A stretch of DNA of 45,749 bases from an uncultured Myxococcales bacterium (GTDB lineage Bacteria > Myxococcota_A > UBA9042 > DTJE01), in NCBI GenBank assembly GCA_903847405.1, contig CAINDP010000003.1:1-45749 (forward strand), given 5' to 3'. The notes below the pieces were generated by a model that did not search any database, was not told the origin of the DNA, and worked only from the letters and a program-made list of their open reading frames with translations. Position numbers and translations under genes: made by a program. Positions within the stretch are counted from its first letter, which is position 1. Each line of letters begins with the position of its first letter. Below are positions 7,448-15,207 of this stretch, one piece after another.

Positions 7448-8240
7448 TAGCCCCGCTTCGCACCCCCGGGTCCTCGCCATCGCCAACCAGAAGGGCGGCG
7501 TCGGCAAGACCACCACTGCCGTCAATCTTGCGTCTTCGCTGGCCGTGCTGGAGGTTCCCACGCTGCTGGTGGACATGGATCCGCAGGCCAACGCCAGCAT
7601 GGCGTTCGGCATCGACCACCGCGGCGGCGGTCCCCACGTCTACGAGGCCATGCTGGGTCGCCGGCGCCTGTCGGACCTGGCGCGGCCGACGGACCTGGAA
7701 CACCTGCGGGTCGTGCCCGCCCATCCGGACCTGGTTGCCGCCGAAATCGAACTGGTGGGCGTGGAGGATCGGGCGCTGCTGCTGCGGCAGGCCATCGCGC
7801 GGGAAAAGGATCTTCCGTCCGTCATCGTCATCGACTGCCCGCCCGCGCTGGGGTTCCTGACCCTGAACGCCCTGGTGGCGGCCCGGTGGGTCCTGGTCCC
7901 GCTGCAGTGCGAGTTCTACGCGCTGGACGGCCTGGCGCGGCTGATGCACACGATCAGCCTGACGCAGGGGTCGTTCAACCCGGAACTTTCGATCCTGGGG
8001 TTGGTCCTCACGATGTTCGACAAGCGCAACCGTCTGTCGTTCCAGGTCGCCGAGGAGGTGGAGCGGCACTTCCCGGACCTGCTGCTGAAGACCCGGATCC
8101 CGCGGAACGTGCGCCTGGCCGAAAGCCCTTCGTACGGCAAGCCCGCCATCCTGTTCGACGTGCAGTCCTCGGGTGCCCGGGCCCACCTGGAACTGGCCGA
8201 GGAAGTGCTGGCGCGTCTACCAGGGGAGAACCAAGGATGA
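7440..8240 (+). CDS. parA: Chromosome-partitioning ATPase ParA/Soj
   Basis: A 266-residue MinD/ParA-family ATPase. It has the deviant Walker A K-G-G-V-G-K-T-T (18-25, with the signature Lys18), the V-D-M-D-P-Q segment (44-49) and Walker B I-D-C-P-P (Asp132). It works with ParB-parS to segregate replication origins. The GTG at 7440 is inside parS; there is no later in-frame start before the Walker motif and only a distant GGGGGAG, so initiation may be weak or coupled to secG. Its stop overlaps the ParB ATG by four bases (ATGA). Confidence 0.95.
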   Translation: MKRSPASHPRVLAIANQKGGVGKTTTAVNLASSLAVLEVPTLLVDMDPQANASMAFGIDHRGGGPHVYEAMLGRRRLSDLARPTDLEHLRVVPAHPDLVAAEIELVGVEDRALLLRQAIAREKDLPSVIVIDCPPALGFLTLNALVAARWVLVPLQCEFYALDGLARLMHTISLTQGSFNPELSILGLVLTMFDKRNRLSFQVAEEVERHFPDLLLKTRIPRNVRLAESPSYGKPAILFDVQSSGARAHLELAEEVLARLPGENQG

Positions 8241-9157
8241 AGGACAAGCGCCCGGCCCTGGGGAAGGGACTGTCTGCCCTGTTTCCGGCATCGACGCCCC
8301 CGGTCGGGGACCGCCCGTCGGTCCTGGAATGCCCGGTGGATCGCATCGATGCGCTTCCGGACCAGCCGCGCCGCCGCTTCAAGGACGAGGCCCTCGCCGA
8401 ACTGGCGGCGTCGATCCGCGAGTCGGGCGTGCTGCAGCCCCTGCTGGTGACCCGGGACGGCGACCGCTACCGCCTGATCGCCGGCGAGCGGCGCCTGCGG
8501 GCGGCGAAGCTGGCCGGCCTGTCGGCGGTGCCGATCGTCGTTCGCCAGGCGACCTCGAAGGACGCCTTCGTGATGGCGCTGGTGGAAAACCTGCAGCGCG
8601 AGGACCTGGATCCGGTCGAGCAGGCCCGGGCGTTCGATCGCCTGGTCCGCGAGCACGGGATGTCCCAGGAGGACGTGGCGAAGCGCGTGGGGAAGGACCG
8701 CACGACGGTCACGAACAGCCTTCGGCTCCTGAAGGCCTCCAAGGCCCTTCTGGCGGCTCTGGAGGCCGGAGACGTGTCCGAGGGCTTGGCCAGGGCCTTG
8801 CTGCCCTTGGAGGGGCCTTTGCAAGAGTCGCTTTTGCGGGCTGCCCTGGCCGAAGGCTGGAGCGTCCGGCAGGTCGAGGCCCAGGTGCGCCGGCAGCGGA
8901 CGGGCGTGTCCGAACGCCGGCGCCCCGACGAGCCCGCCCTTGCGGGGTACTTCCGTGGCTCCCGGGACGAAATCGAAACCGCCCTCGCCGTTCCCGTGAC
9001 GGTCAGCTTCCGGGGGAACAAGGGCCAGGTGCGCCTGTCCTTCGCCAGCCTCGCCGACTTCAAGCGCCTGCGGGAACGGCTGCTGGGCGTCGAGGACGCC
9101 GGGACTCCGCCGCCGCCCCCCGTGCCCGCACGTCGCGCCGCATCCGCGAAGAAGTAG
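8237..9157 (+). CDS. parB: Chromosome-partitioning protein ParB/Spo0J
   Basis: A 306-residue ParB CTPase and parS-binding clamp. It shows the N-terminal [10 protein letters not shown], the CTP-binding motifs V-L-Q-P-L (65-69), G-E-R-R (83-86) and E-N-L-Q-R-E-D-L (117-124), then the helix-turn-helix around [10 protein letters not shown] (142-151). After a linker comes a C-terminal dimerisation region and a Pro/Ala/Lys tail. It overlaps parA by four bases. A parAB locus with its own parS indicates a chromosomal rather than plasmid segment, probably not far from the origin. Confidence 0.95.
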   Translation: MKDKRPALGKGLSALFPASTPPVGDRPSVLECPVDRIDALPDQPRRRFKDEALAELAASIRESGVLQPLLVTRDGDRYRLIAGERRLRAAKLAGLSAVPIVVRQATSKDAFVMALVENLQREDLDPVEQARAFDRLVREHGMSQEDVAKRVGKDRTTVTNSLRLLKASKALLAALEAGDVSEGLARALLPLEGPLQESLLRAALAEGWSVRQVEAQVRRQRTGVSERRRPDEPALAGYFRGSRDEIETALAVPVTVSFRGNKGQVRLSFASLADFKRLRERLLGVEDAGTPPPPPVPARRAASAKK

Positions 9158-9169
9158 CCGTCGGTCGGC

Positions 9170-9721
9170 CTACGAGAGCAGCGAATCGAAGTCCGCAGCG
9201 ATTCCCAGTCGGGAAGCCCATTCGCGCAGGTATTTCATGTCCAGTCTGGGCCCCTGGACCTCCAGGACGCGCCGGGCATCCATTCGCTGCCGCTCGCTGC
9301 CACCCGACAGCCGGCTCCAGACCAGTTTCTGGAGAATGGTGTCTTCGGGGGTGGATACCGGCATCGCAAGCCCGAACACGGGTACCGTTTCCCGCCGGGC
9401 GAATCGCTCTTGATCGAAGGGGTCTTCGGTCAGCATCCAGAGGTCGACCTTGTCCCCGCCCTCGACATCCAGGAGGTTGACGAGACCGCGGGTCCTGACG
9501 GCGCGCTCCACGCCGGCCCGATCCAGGTGAAACCGGGGGGGCGGAAAGGCATCGACCAGCCGGTCGATCGCCGCCGGAGCGAGGTCCACGACGAGGTCGA
9601 TATCATGCGTCGACCGTGGTTCCCCCTGGAGGCTCGAGGCGAGGGAACCCGTCAGCATGAAGGGGACACCCGCACCCTCGAGGACGTGAACGACCTGGAT
9701 CAGGAGTTCCTTCTGGCCCAC
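9170..9721 (-). CDS. MNT-like nucleotidyltransferase (possible toxin of a TA-like pair)
   Basis: A 183-residue protein with the minimal nucleotidyltransferase pattern: G-S (25-26), D-I-D (Asp40, Asp42) and a third acidic residue in V-D-L-W (Asp93). The middle contains M-P-V-S-T-P-E-D, common in AbiEii/DUF6036-type proteins. It starts with GTG at 9721, inside the end of a small upstream gene (22-bp overlap), so translation is probably coupled. Such pairs are often annotated as toxin-antitoxin or abortive-infection modules. It lies convergent to parB with a 12-bp gap. Confidence 0.72.
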   Translation of the reverse strand: MGQKELLIQVVHVLEGAGVPFMLTGSLASSLQGEPRSTHDIDLVVDLAPAAIDRLVDAFPPPRFHLDRAGVERAVRTRGLVNLLDVEGGDKVDLWMLTEDPFDQERFARRETVPVFGLAMPVSTPEDTILQKLVWSRLSGGSERQRMDARRVLEVQGPRLDMKYLREWASRLGIAADFDSLLS

Positions 9722-9915
9722 TGCAGAACCTCCGCGGCCGCGAGCCGCCGGATCTCGTCGTCGGCAAGGCCGGGGTTCCGGCGACTCAGGCCGGCCCGGT
9801 GCGCTTCGCGTACCAGTTCTTCAAGTTCCAGCGCCTTCGCCAGCCGCTGTTCGGGACTGAGGCGCCGGAGGATTGCGACCTGGAGGTCCAGGTTCGGGCG
9901 GGGTTTCGGATCCAT
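9700..9915 (-). CDS. Small protein paired with the nucleotidyltransferase (antitoxin-like)
   Basis: A 71-residue, highly charged, predicted all-helical protein. It has the pattern S-P-E-Q-R-L-x-K-A-L-E-L ... A-G-L-S-R-R-N-P-G-L-x-D-D-E. I recall this pattern from short proteins encoded just upstream of nucleotidyltransferase genes in many bacteria. It starts at the ATG at 9915, preceded by GGAGGCAAACC. The 22-bp overlap with the following gene supports a dedicated pair. It has no DNA-binding motif I can see. The 83 bp between its start and the kinase stop hold nothing recognisable. Confidence 0.65.
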   Translation of the reverse strand: MDPKPRPNLDLQVAILRRLSPEQRLAKALELEELVREAHRAGLSRRNPGLADDEIRRLAAAEVLQWARRNS

Positions 9916-9998
9916 GGTTTGCCTCCGGATCCGAGGATACCCTTCCCAAGGGACGGGCTCAAGCAACCCGCGAGGGGCTTCCATCGTCGGACGCAGGC

Positions 9999-12650
9999 CT
10001 AGTCGAACCGCCCCCGGCGGGCCGCCACCTCGGCGGCGCTGACCATCCCGGCGGGAACCACGACGGTGACCTGGTCCAGGTCCTCCATCGACATGCCCCA
10101 CTCCCGAAGGGCCGTGCGCATGTAGGTCACTGCCTTCGCGGCGGGCGCAGGGGCGGGGATCTCGGCCATTTCCTCCCGGCGCTGGACCAGCCGGGACAGC
10201 CACCGGTCGGCCAGACGCAGTTGGCGGATGCCGGTGACGGCCATCTGCTCCTGGAAGCGCAGGGCCAGCGGGACGTGGGCGTCGACCAGCCGGTCGAAGG
10301 TGGGCCGGTCCAGCTCCAGCAGTTCGCAGTCCCCCAGGGCCCGCACCGAGGCCGACCGGGGCCCGCCGTCCACCAGGCCGATCTGGCCCACGACGCTGCC
10401 CTCGGCGAGGGTGGCCAGGATCAGTTCGTCGCGGCCCGCGTGCCGCACGATTTCCAGGTTGCCGGACGTGAGGACGAAGCAGGCGTCCCCGGTTTCGCCC
10501 TCCCGGCAGATCCAGGTCCCGCCCTTCACGGATCGGCTGCGGGCCACCTGGCCCAGCACCTTCAGGTCGTTGGCGTTGAAGCAGCCCGACCGGGTCGGCC
10601 GCCGGGGGTCGAACCCCGAGGCGGTTCCGGCCCGACCCGGGGCAGGGGCCCGGGACACCTCCGGCGCGCCGGATGGCTGCCGGCCTACCTCGCGGACCAG
10701 GGCCTCGATGCGCTTGTCGGTTTCCCGCACGCGCTCGGCCACCTGCGAGATCACGGCCCGGATCACGGCCACGTAGGTCCCGGGGTCGGTCTCGCGAAGG
10801 GCGGCCAGCGTGCCCCGGTCGACCACGCAGACCTCGGCGTCCGACATTGCGATGACGCTGGCCCCGCGGGGGGCCGGATCCAGGCAGGTCATCTCGCCCA
10901 CCACCTCGCCGGGCCCGATTTCCGCCAGCAGCGTCGGGCGTCCCGGCCGCATCTGGATTTCCAGGCGGAAGCGCCCGGACACGATCACCACCATCGAGTC
11001 GCCCGGGGCGCCCTCGTGGAACAGTGTTTCCCCCGCCCGGACGTGCGACACGGGCAGTTGCCCCGCCAGCCGCATGTACAGCGAGTTGAAGCCGGCGCCC
11101 CGCATCAGCCCCAGCACCCGCAATTTCACCTCGGCCAGGGACGCGACGTGGTCCTTCGCCTCGGCCAGCCGGCGCTGCAGGAAGGCCGAATCCAGGTCCG
11201 CCCCCTCATCCAGGGACTGCCGCACCCAGAAGTCCACGACCCGCCGTTCCTGGATCAGGCCGGCGTCCAGCGCCTGTCCCAGGTGCGCGTCCGCCCGGAT
11301 GGAGGACACGCTGGCGCGTACCGATTCCTCGAACTTCCCCGCGGGATCGCGGGTGCGGTCGACGGCCGGCGCGCCCCCCCAGGCGCTTTCGCCGCGGCCG
11401 GCCGATTCGCAGGCCCGGCGCAGCAGCCCGGCGGTGGCCTGCTCCTCGGCCGCCAGCGAGGTGAACAGGTTCCGGCCCGAGGCGCTGGTGCACTGCCTCA
11501 CGGCCTGCTCGTAAAACGCGGCGCTCTCGGCGGCCAGCCCCAGGGCCTGCGTCAGCATCGTGACGGCCCGGGCGCGGGTCTTCGAGGCCAGGCGGGGGCC
11601 CGGGTCGCAGACCGTGTCGTGCGGTGTCGGCAGGGGCGACAGGGGCGCCGGGGCGGGGGACCGTGCGGAACGGGCCGGCTGCGGCGCGGAAGCCTGCGGC
11701 GTCGCGTCCCGTCCGACCGCGGCCGACAGGATCCGGCGCGCCTGGGTCGCGGAGGCCGGACGGCGGGCCGGATCGATGGCCAGCAGGCTCGCCAGGGCCG
11801 CATCGAGTGCCGGGGGAAGACTGACCCCCGGCGCGACCGCCGCCACCGTCGGGGCGGGCTCCTTCAGCTTGCGGAGGATCAGGGCGATCGCCGAGGTTTC
11901 GTCGAACGGCAGCCGGCCTGCCAGCAACTCGAACAGGATGGCGCCCACGGAATACAGGTCCGAGCGGGCGTCCAGCTCCTTGCCGCCGGCCTGCTCGGGG
12001 CTCATGAAGGCCGGCGTGCCGAACGTCGTGCCCGCCTGCGTGATGACCGAGTCGTCGAGGCGGGCGACCTTGGCCAGCCCGAAATCCATGACCTTCAGGA
12101 AGTTCGGCGGCTGGTCCAGCACGAAGACGTTGTCGGTCTTGAGGTCGCGGTGCAGGACGCCCTCCCGGTGCGCCTCCTCCAGCGCCTCCAGGATCTGGTC
12201 GACCAGGCCCACGGCCCGGACGGGGTCCATGGGCCGCGCCTCGGTTTCCGCCAGGGTCGACAGCGGGCGCCCGCGCAGCAGCTCCATGGCGATGTAGAAC
12301 TGCCCGTCCGCGGACTGGCCGAAGTCGAACACGGTGATGGTGTGCGGGTTGGTCAGGCGGCTGGCGGCCCTGGCCTCGCGGAAGAAGCGCCGGATCGCAT
12401 CCTCGTCCGACAGGTTTTCGGGCCGCAGCAGCTTCAGTGCCACGTCCCGCTGGATCGAATGCTGGAGGGCCCGGTAGACGATGCCCATGCCGCCGGAGCC
12501 CAGCAGCCCGGTGATCGTGAAACGCCCGTCGATCTTCCGTCCGATCATCGGGTCCGCGGTGCTGACCAGGAAGGTCTGCGAGCCGTCCCTGGGGCACGTC
12601 CGCACGTCGTCATCCAGGCGGTCGTCGCAATGCGGGCAGAAGCGCGTCAT
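9999..12650 (-). CDS. Ser/Thr protein kinase fused to a ferritin-like segment and two cyclic-nucleotide-binding domains
   Basis: 883 residues. Order: a zinc-ribbon-like N-terminus (Cys5, Cys8, Cys19); a complete Hanks-type kinase at about 42-310 (glycine loop 50-55, Lys73, Glu92, H-R-D 167-169, D-F-G 189-191, S-P-E 217-219); a Pro/Ala linker; a rubrerythrin-like helical region at about 360-520 (A-A-F-Y-E-Q-A, then L-A-A-E-E); and two cNMP-binding domains. The first keeps G-E-M and P-R (Glu586, Arg595); the second has Gln756 in place of Glu but keeps Arg765. The ATG at 12650 is preceded by GGAGGGACGG; a GTG at 12683 is possible. A promoter lies at 12711-12738. The kinase looks active and probably responds to cAMP or cGMP. 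Confidence 0.9.
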   Translation of the reverse strand: MTRFCPHCDDRLDDDVRTCPRDGSQTFLVSTADPMIGRKIDGRFTITGLLGSGGMGIVYRALQHSIQRDVALKLLRPENLSDEDAIRRFFREARAASRLTNPHTITVFDFGQSADGQFYIAMELLRGRPLSTLAETEARPMDPVRAVGLVDQILEALEEAHREGVLHRDLKTDNVFVLDQPPNFLKVMDFGLAKVARLDDSVITQAGTTFGTPAFMSPEQAGGKELDARSDLYSVGAILFELLAGRLPFDETSAIALILRKLKEPAPTVAAVAPGVSLPPALDAALASLLAIDPARRPASATQARRILSAAVGRDATPQASAPQPARSARSPAPAPLSPLPTPHDTVCDPGPRLASKTRARAVTMLTQALGLAAESAAFYEQAVRQCTSASGRNLFTSLAAEEQATAGLLRRACESAGRGESAWGGAPAVDRTRDPAGKFEESVRASVSSIRADAHLGQALDAGLIQERRVVDFWVRQSLDEGADLDSAFLQRRLAEAKDHVASLAEVKLRVLGLMRGAGFNSLYMRLAGQLPVSHVRAGETLFHEGAPGDSMVVIVSGRFRLEIQMRPGRPTLLAEIGPGEVVGEMTCLDPAPRGASVIAMSDAEVCVVDRGTLAALRETDPGTYVAVIRAVISQVAERVRETDKRIEALVREVGRQPSGAPEVSRAPAPGRAGTASGFDPRRPTRSGCFNANDLKVLGQVARSRSVKGGTWICREGETGDACFVLTSGNLEIVRHAGRDELILATLAEGSVVGQIGLVDGGPRSASVRALGDCELLELDRPTFDRLVDAHVPLALRFQEQMAVTGIRQLRLADRWLSRLVQRREEMAEIPAPAPAAKAVTYMRTALREWGMSMEDLDQVTVVVPAGMVSAAEVAARRGRFD

Positions 12651-12710
12651 CCGTCCCTCCGCCAAAACGGCAGGATTCGTCACGAAAAACGGCAGGTGGT
12701 GTCGAGCCGA

Positions 12711-12738
12711 ATCCTAACGGTTCCATGCGATTGGTCAA
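12711..12738 (-). promoter_or_regulatory. Promoter of the kinase gene
   Basis: Read on the minus strand: TTGACC (12738-12733), a 16-bp spacer, TAGGAT (12716-12711). The predicted transcription start is about 50 nt from the ATG at 12650. It lies back to back with the hydrolase promoter at 12772-12800. Confidence 0.6.
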
Positions 12739-12771
12739 GATGCCCCCCTTGTACCCCCCTGGCGCACGGGA

Positions 12772-12800
12772 TCGACATTGCCGGAAAAAGGCCGTAGCCT
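12772..12800 (+). promoter_or_regulatory. Promoter of the metallo-beta-lactamase-fold gene
   Basis: TCGACA at 12772-12777, a 17-bp spacer and TAGCCT at 12795-12800. This places transcription near 12807 and supports the ATG at 12856 over the in-frame upstream ATG at 12778. Confidence 0.5.
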
Positions 12801-12855
12801 TGCGTCACGCGGTCCGATACGACGTGCATACGGGACTCCAAGGGCGGGGGGTGCC

Positions 12856-13794
12856 ATGCGGATCACGGTCTATGGCACCCGGGGCGGGACGCCGATCGCG
12901 CGTCCCGGGATCCGGCACTACGGCGGCAACACGACGTGCCTCCGCGTCCATTCCACGTGCCTGCCCGTCGGCACCGCGCTGCTGGTCGACGCCGGCACCG
13001 GGATCGTGCCCGCCTCGTTCGACCTGCTGGCCGAGGGCATCCGGCGCATCGTGCTGCTGATGACGCACTACCATCACGACCACACGCTGGGGTTTCCCCT
13101 GGCGCCGCACACCTTCGATCAGGCCGTCCCCATCGACGTCCACGGCCCGCGCGAACACGGAATCGGCCCGCGGCAGGTGTTCCAGGCCCTCATGAGCGCC
13201 CCGTTCTTCCCGGTGGACTACGCCGTCGTCGCCGGCCACATCACCTGTCACGACCTGGACGCCGTCGGGACCGACGCGCTGGTGATCCACCCGCGGGACG
13301 GCGTTCGTCGCGCGGATCCGGGGGAACTGGAGCGCCGCGCCGGTGCGGGCCCGGATGCCCTGCAGGAGTGCCTGGTCGTCCGCACGCACCGGACGGTGCA
13401 CTCGGGTTGCACGGTGTCGTACCGCTTCGAGGAGCGGCCCACGGGCAAGGTGGCCGTCCTGCTGACCGACCACGAGGACGCGGAAGCCCTGCCCCCGGAC
13501 CTCCGCAGGCACGTGTCCGATGCGGACCTCCTGATCCAGGATGCCCAGTACACCCGCGCGCAGTACCGGGCCCGCACCGCCGGCTTCGGTCACGGGACCG
13601 GCGACCACGCGGCCCGCCTCCTGAAGGAATGCGACGTGGGCCGCCTGGGCCTGACGCACCACGACCCGATGGCGAACGACCCGGACGTCGATGCGATCGT
13701 CGGGGAGGCTCGAACCTGGCTGGCGGACAACGGCGCCGCGGCCCGGGGGGGCGCGGTGTTCGCATGCGCGGACTACCAGGTCATCGAGGTCTAG
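12856..13794 (+). CDS. Metallo-beta-lactamase-fold hydrolase
   Basis: A 312-residue member of the MBL superfamily. It has the metal motif H-Y-H-H-D-H at 71-76, L-T-D-H-E-D further on, G-H-G-T-G-D-H-A and L-T-H-H-D as later metal ligands. The N-terminus V-Y-G-T-R-G-G-T-P with H-Y-G-G-N-T-T-C-L resembles the RNase Z / PhnP-like subgroup that cleaves phosphodiesters. The substrate is unknown. Given the neighbouring cyclase and cNMP-binding kinase, a cyclic-nucleotide phosphodiesterase role is a possibility, but nothing in the sequence proves it. Its 3' end overlaps the convergent lipase-like gene by 14 bp. Confidence 0.85.
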   Translation: MRITVYGTRGGTPIARPGIRHYGGNTTCLRVHSTCLPVGTALLVDAGTGIVPASFDLLAEGIRRIVLLMTHYHHDHTLGFPLAPHTFDQAVPIDVHGPREHGIGPRQVFQALMSAPFFPVDYAVVAGHITCHDLDAVGTDALVIHPRDGVRRADPGELERRAGAGPDALQECLVVRTHRTVHSGCTVSYRFEERPTGKVAVLLTDHEDAEALPPDLRRHVSDADLLIQDAQYTRAQYRARTAGFGHGTGDHAARLLKECDVGRLGLTHHDPMANDPDVDAIVGEARTWLADNGAAARGGAVFACADYQVIEV

Positions 13795-15028
13795 GAGCAC
13801 CGCGCTTCGCGGGGGACGACGCGACGGTCGCCCCGGGCCCCGGGCGGATCACGTCGGCGACCGCCCGGTACAACTGGAAGAATGCGTCGTCCTCGAAGCC
13901 CGAGCCGCTGTCCAGGAGGCCCGTGTCGGCCTTCACCTTGTGCCCCATCGGGTGGCGGTCGTCGCGATCCCGGTCGTAGTGCCCGATCACGTCGGCGTGG
14001 TCCCCATGGACCACCGCGGCCAGGACGCCCCCCTTCGCGGGAATCATCGCGCCCGTGTTGACGATGCCGTCGTTGTCGGTGATTGCCAGCGGTCCCGGGG
14101 TTTCCATCGGGTCGCCGATCACTCCGGGAATCTCGCCGGTTTCGCCGTTCAGGCGTTCCAGGTTCCGCAGGACCTGGGTCGCGAACCCCTGCTCGCCGGC
14201 GCGGCGGATCTCGTCGTAGCACACCCGGTACAGCGATTCCCGGCACCGGTGGTGGTGGCCGGGCATCCGGGGGCGCGGCGCCACCGAGGCGAAGCAGGTG
14301 ACCGTGCGGTCCCGCGGGAAGGGCGCCTGGTGCATGGTTTCGGCCATCCGCTCGGGCAGGAGGTCGTCCACCAGGCGGCGATCGCCCAGGACGTCCTGGG
14401 CCATCTTGCCGGTCGCCCGGGTGTCGATCAGCGCGTTGATCGCCAGGTCGAAGGGGCCGGTGTTCCGGAGGCAGGCATGGCGGCCCAGCGCGGCCAGTCC
14501 CTGTCCCAGCACCTGGAAACCGCGCCGGTTCTGCCAGAGGCCTTCGGGGAAGTCGCCGATCAGTTGCAGGGCCGGGGACCGCGTGATGGCGGCCCCGTAG
14601 AAGGGCGCCGAGATGGCCACGACCGACCCGATCCGGTCCGCGATGCCCGCGAAGGCCCCCCAGGAACCGGAAAACGCCGCCGCCTCCCGGCGCGCCTGGC
14701 CCGTCGCCAGGGGCTTGCCGCATAGCAGCAGCCACGCGTCGACCCCCCCGGTGCTATGTCCCACCAGATGGACCTTCCGGCACCCCCGCAACAGGTCGTC
14801 GCCCAGGTACTTGCCGATCCGCCTCTGCAGGAACTGCTGCCGCTGCCCCAGCGACGCCGTGGGGAGTGTCGCCAGGGGGATGACCGGGACGTCGATCCCG
14901 GTGCGCGCCCAGAGGGCCGTCCGCAGCGTGGCCCCGGCGCGGTCCACGAAATACTGGAAATCGTTCAGTTTGTCGAACCCCAGGAACCCCGGCAGCAGGA
15001 ACACCACCTCGTCGTGACCCTTCGCCAT
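13781..15028 (-). CDS. Lipase-like alpha/beta hydrolase
   Basis: A 415-residue protein with the oxyanion segment L-L-P-G-F-L-G-F at 11-18 and the nucleophile elbow V-G-H-S-T-G-G (Ser92). Probable acid and histidine parts of the triad lie in the C-terminal third (T-D-N-D-G-I-V-N-T and H-G-D-H-A-D-V-I-G-H). The late D-G-I-V-N-T resembles bacterial triacylglycerol lipases. There is no signal peptide, so it is probably cytosolic or exported by another route. The frame is open to 15187, but the ATG at 15028 with GGAG..GGGGG upstream gives the natural family start, and a promoter sits at 15056-15084. The ester substrate is unknown. Confidence 0.78.
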   Translation of the reverse strand: MAKGHDEVVFLLPGFLGFDKLNDFQYFVDRAGATLRTALWARTGIDVPVIPLATLPTASLGQRQQFLQRRIGKYLGDDLLRGCRKVHLVGHSTGGVDAWLLLCGKPLATGQARREAAAFSGSWGAFAGIADRIGSVVAISAPFYGAAITRSPALQLIGDFPEGLWQNRRGFQVLGQGLAALGRHACLRNTGPFDLAINALIDTRATGKMAQDVLGDRRLVDDLLPERMAETMHQAPFPRDRTVTCFASVAPRPRMPGHHHRCRESLYRVCYDEIRRAGEQGFATQVLRNLERLNGETGEIPGVIGDPMETPGPLAITDNDGIVNTGAMIPAKGGVLAAVVHGDHADVIGHYDRDRDDRHPMGHKVKADTGLLDSGSGFEDDAFFQLYRAVADVIRPGPGATVASSPAKRGAPRPR

Positions 15029-15055
15029 CCCCCGACTCCGCTCCCGTAGGCGTCG

Positions 15056-15084
15056 AGTGTCCGACACCGTGCCGACCGACGCAA
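15056..15084 (-). promoter_or_regulatory. Possible promoter of the lipase-like gene
   Basis: On the minus strand: TTGCGT (15084-15079), a 17-bp spacer and GACACT (15061-15056), about 30 nt before the ATG at 15028. The -35 and -10 are each partial matches. Confidence 0.38.
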
Positions 15085-15141
15085 GCGCCGGTTTTCCACC
15101 GGATACCCCCCCCGGGGCGCCCCGCCCCCCGGAATCCCCGA

Positions 15142-15169
15142 TTGACGCGCCGTCCCCCCGTGCGATACT
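15142..15169 (+). promoter_or_regulatory. Promoter of the adenylate cyclase operon
   Basis: TTGACG at 15142-15147, a 16-bp spacer and GATACT at 15164-15169. Transcription would start near 15176, downstream of the first in-frame ATG at 15142, which supports the GTG at 15208 as the true start. Confidence 0.55.
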
Positions 15170-15207
15170 CCGTCTGCACGATCTCACAGGCGGAGTCAGG
15201 AAGCGGG

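Noticed and set aside
15029-15187. Upstream extension of the lipase-like gene to 15187
   Set aside because: The added Arg/Gly-rich stretch has no family counterpart and overlaps both promoters of the divergent gap.
15142-15207. Adenylate cyclase start at the ATG at 15142
   Set aside because: This ATG overlaps the -35 region of the predicted promoter and adds a hydrophilic 22-residue leader before the first membrane helix. The GTG at 15208 has an RBS.
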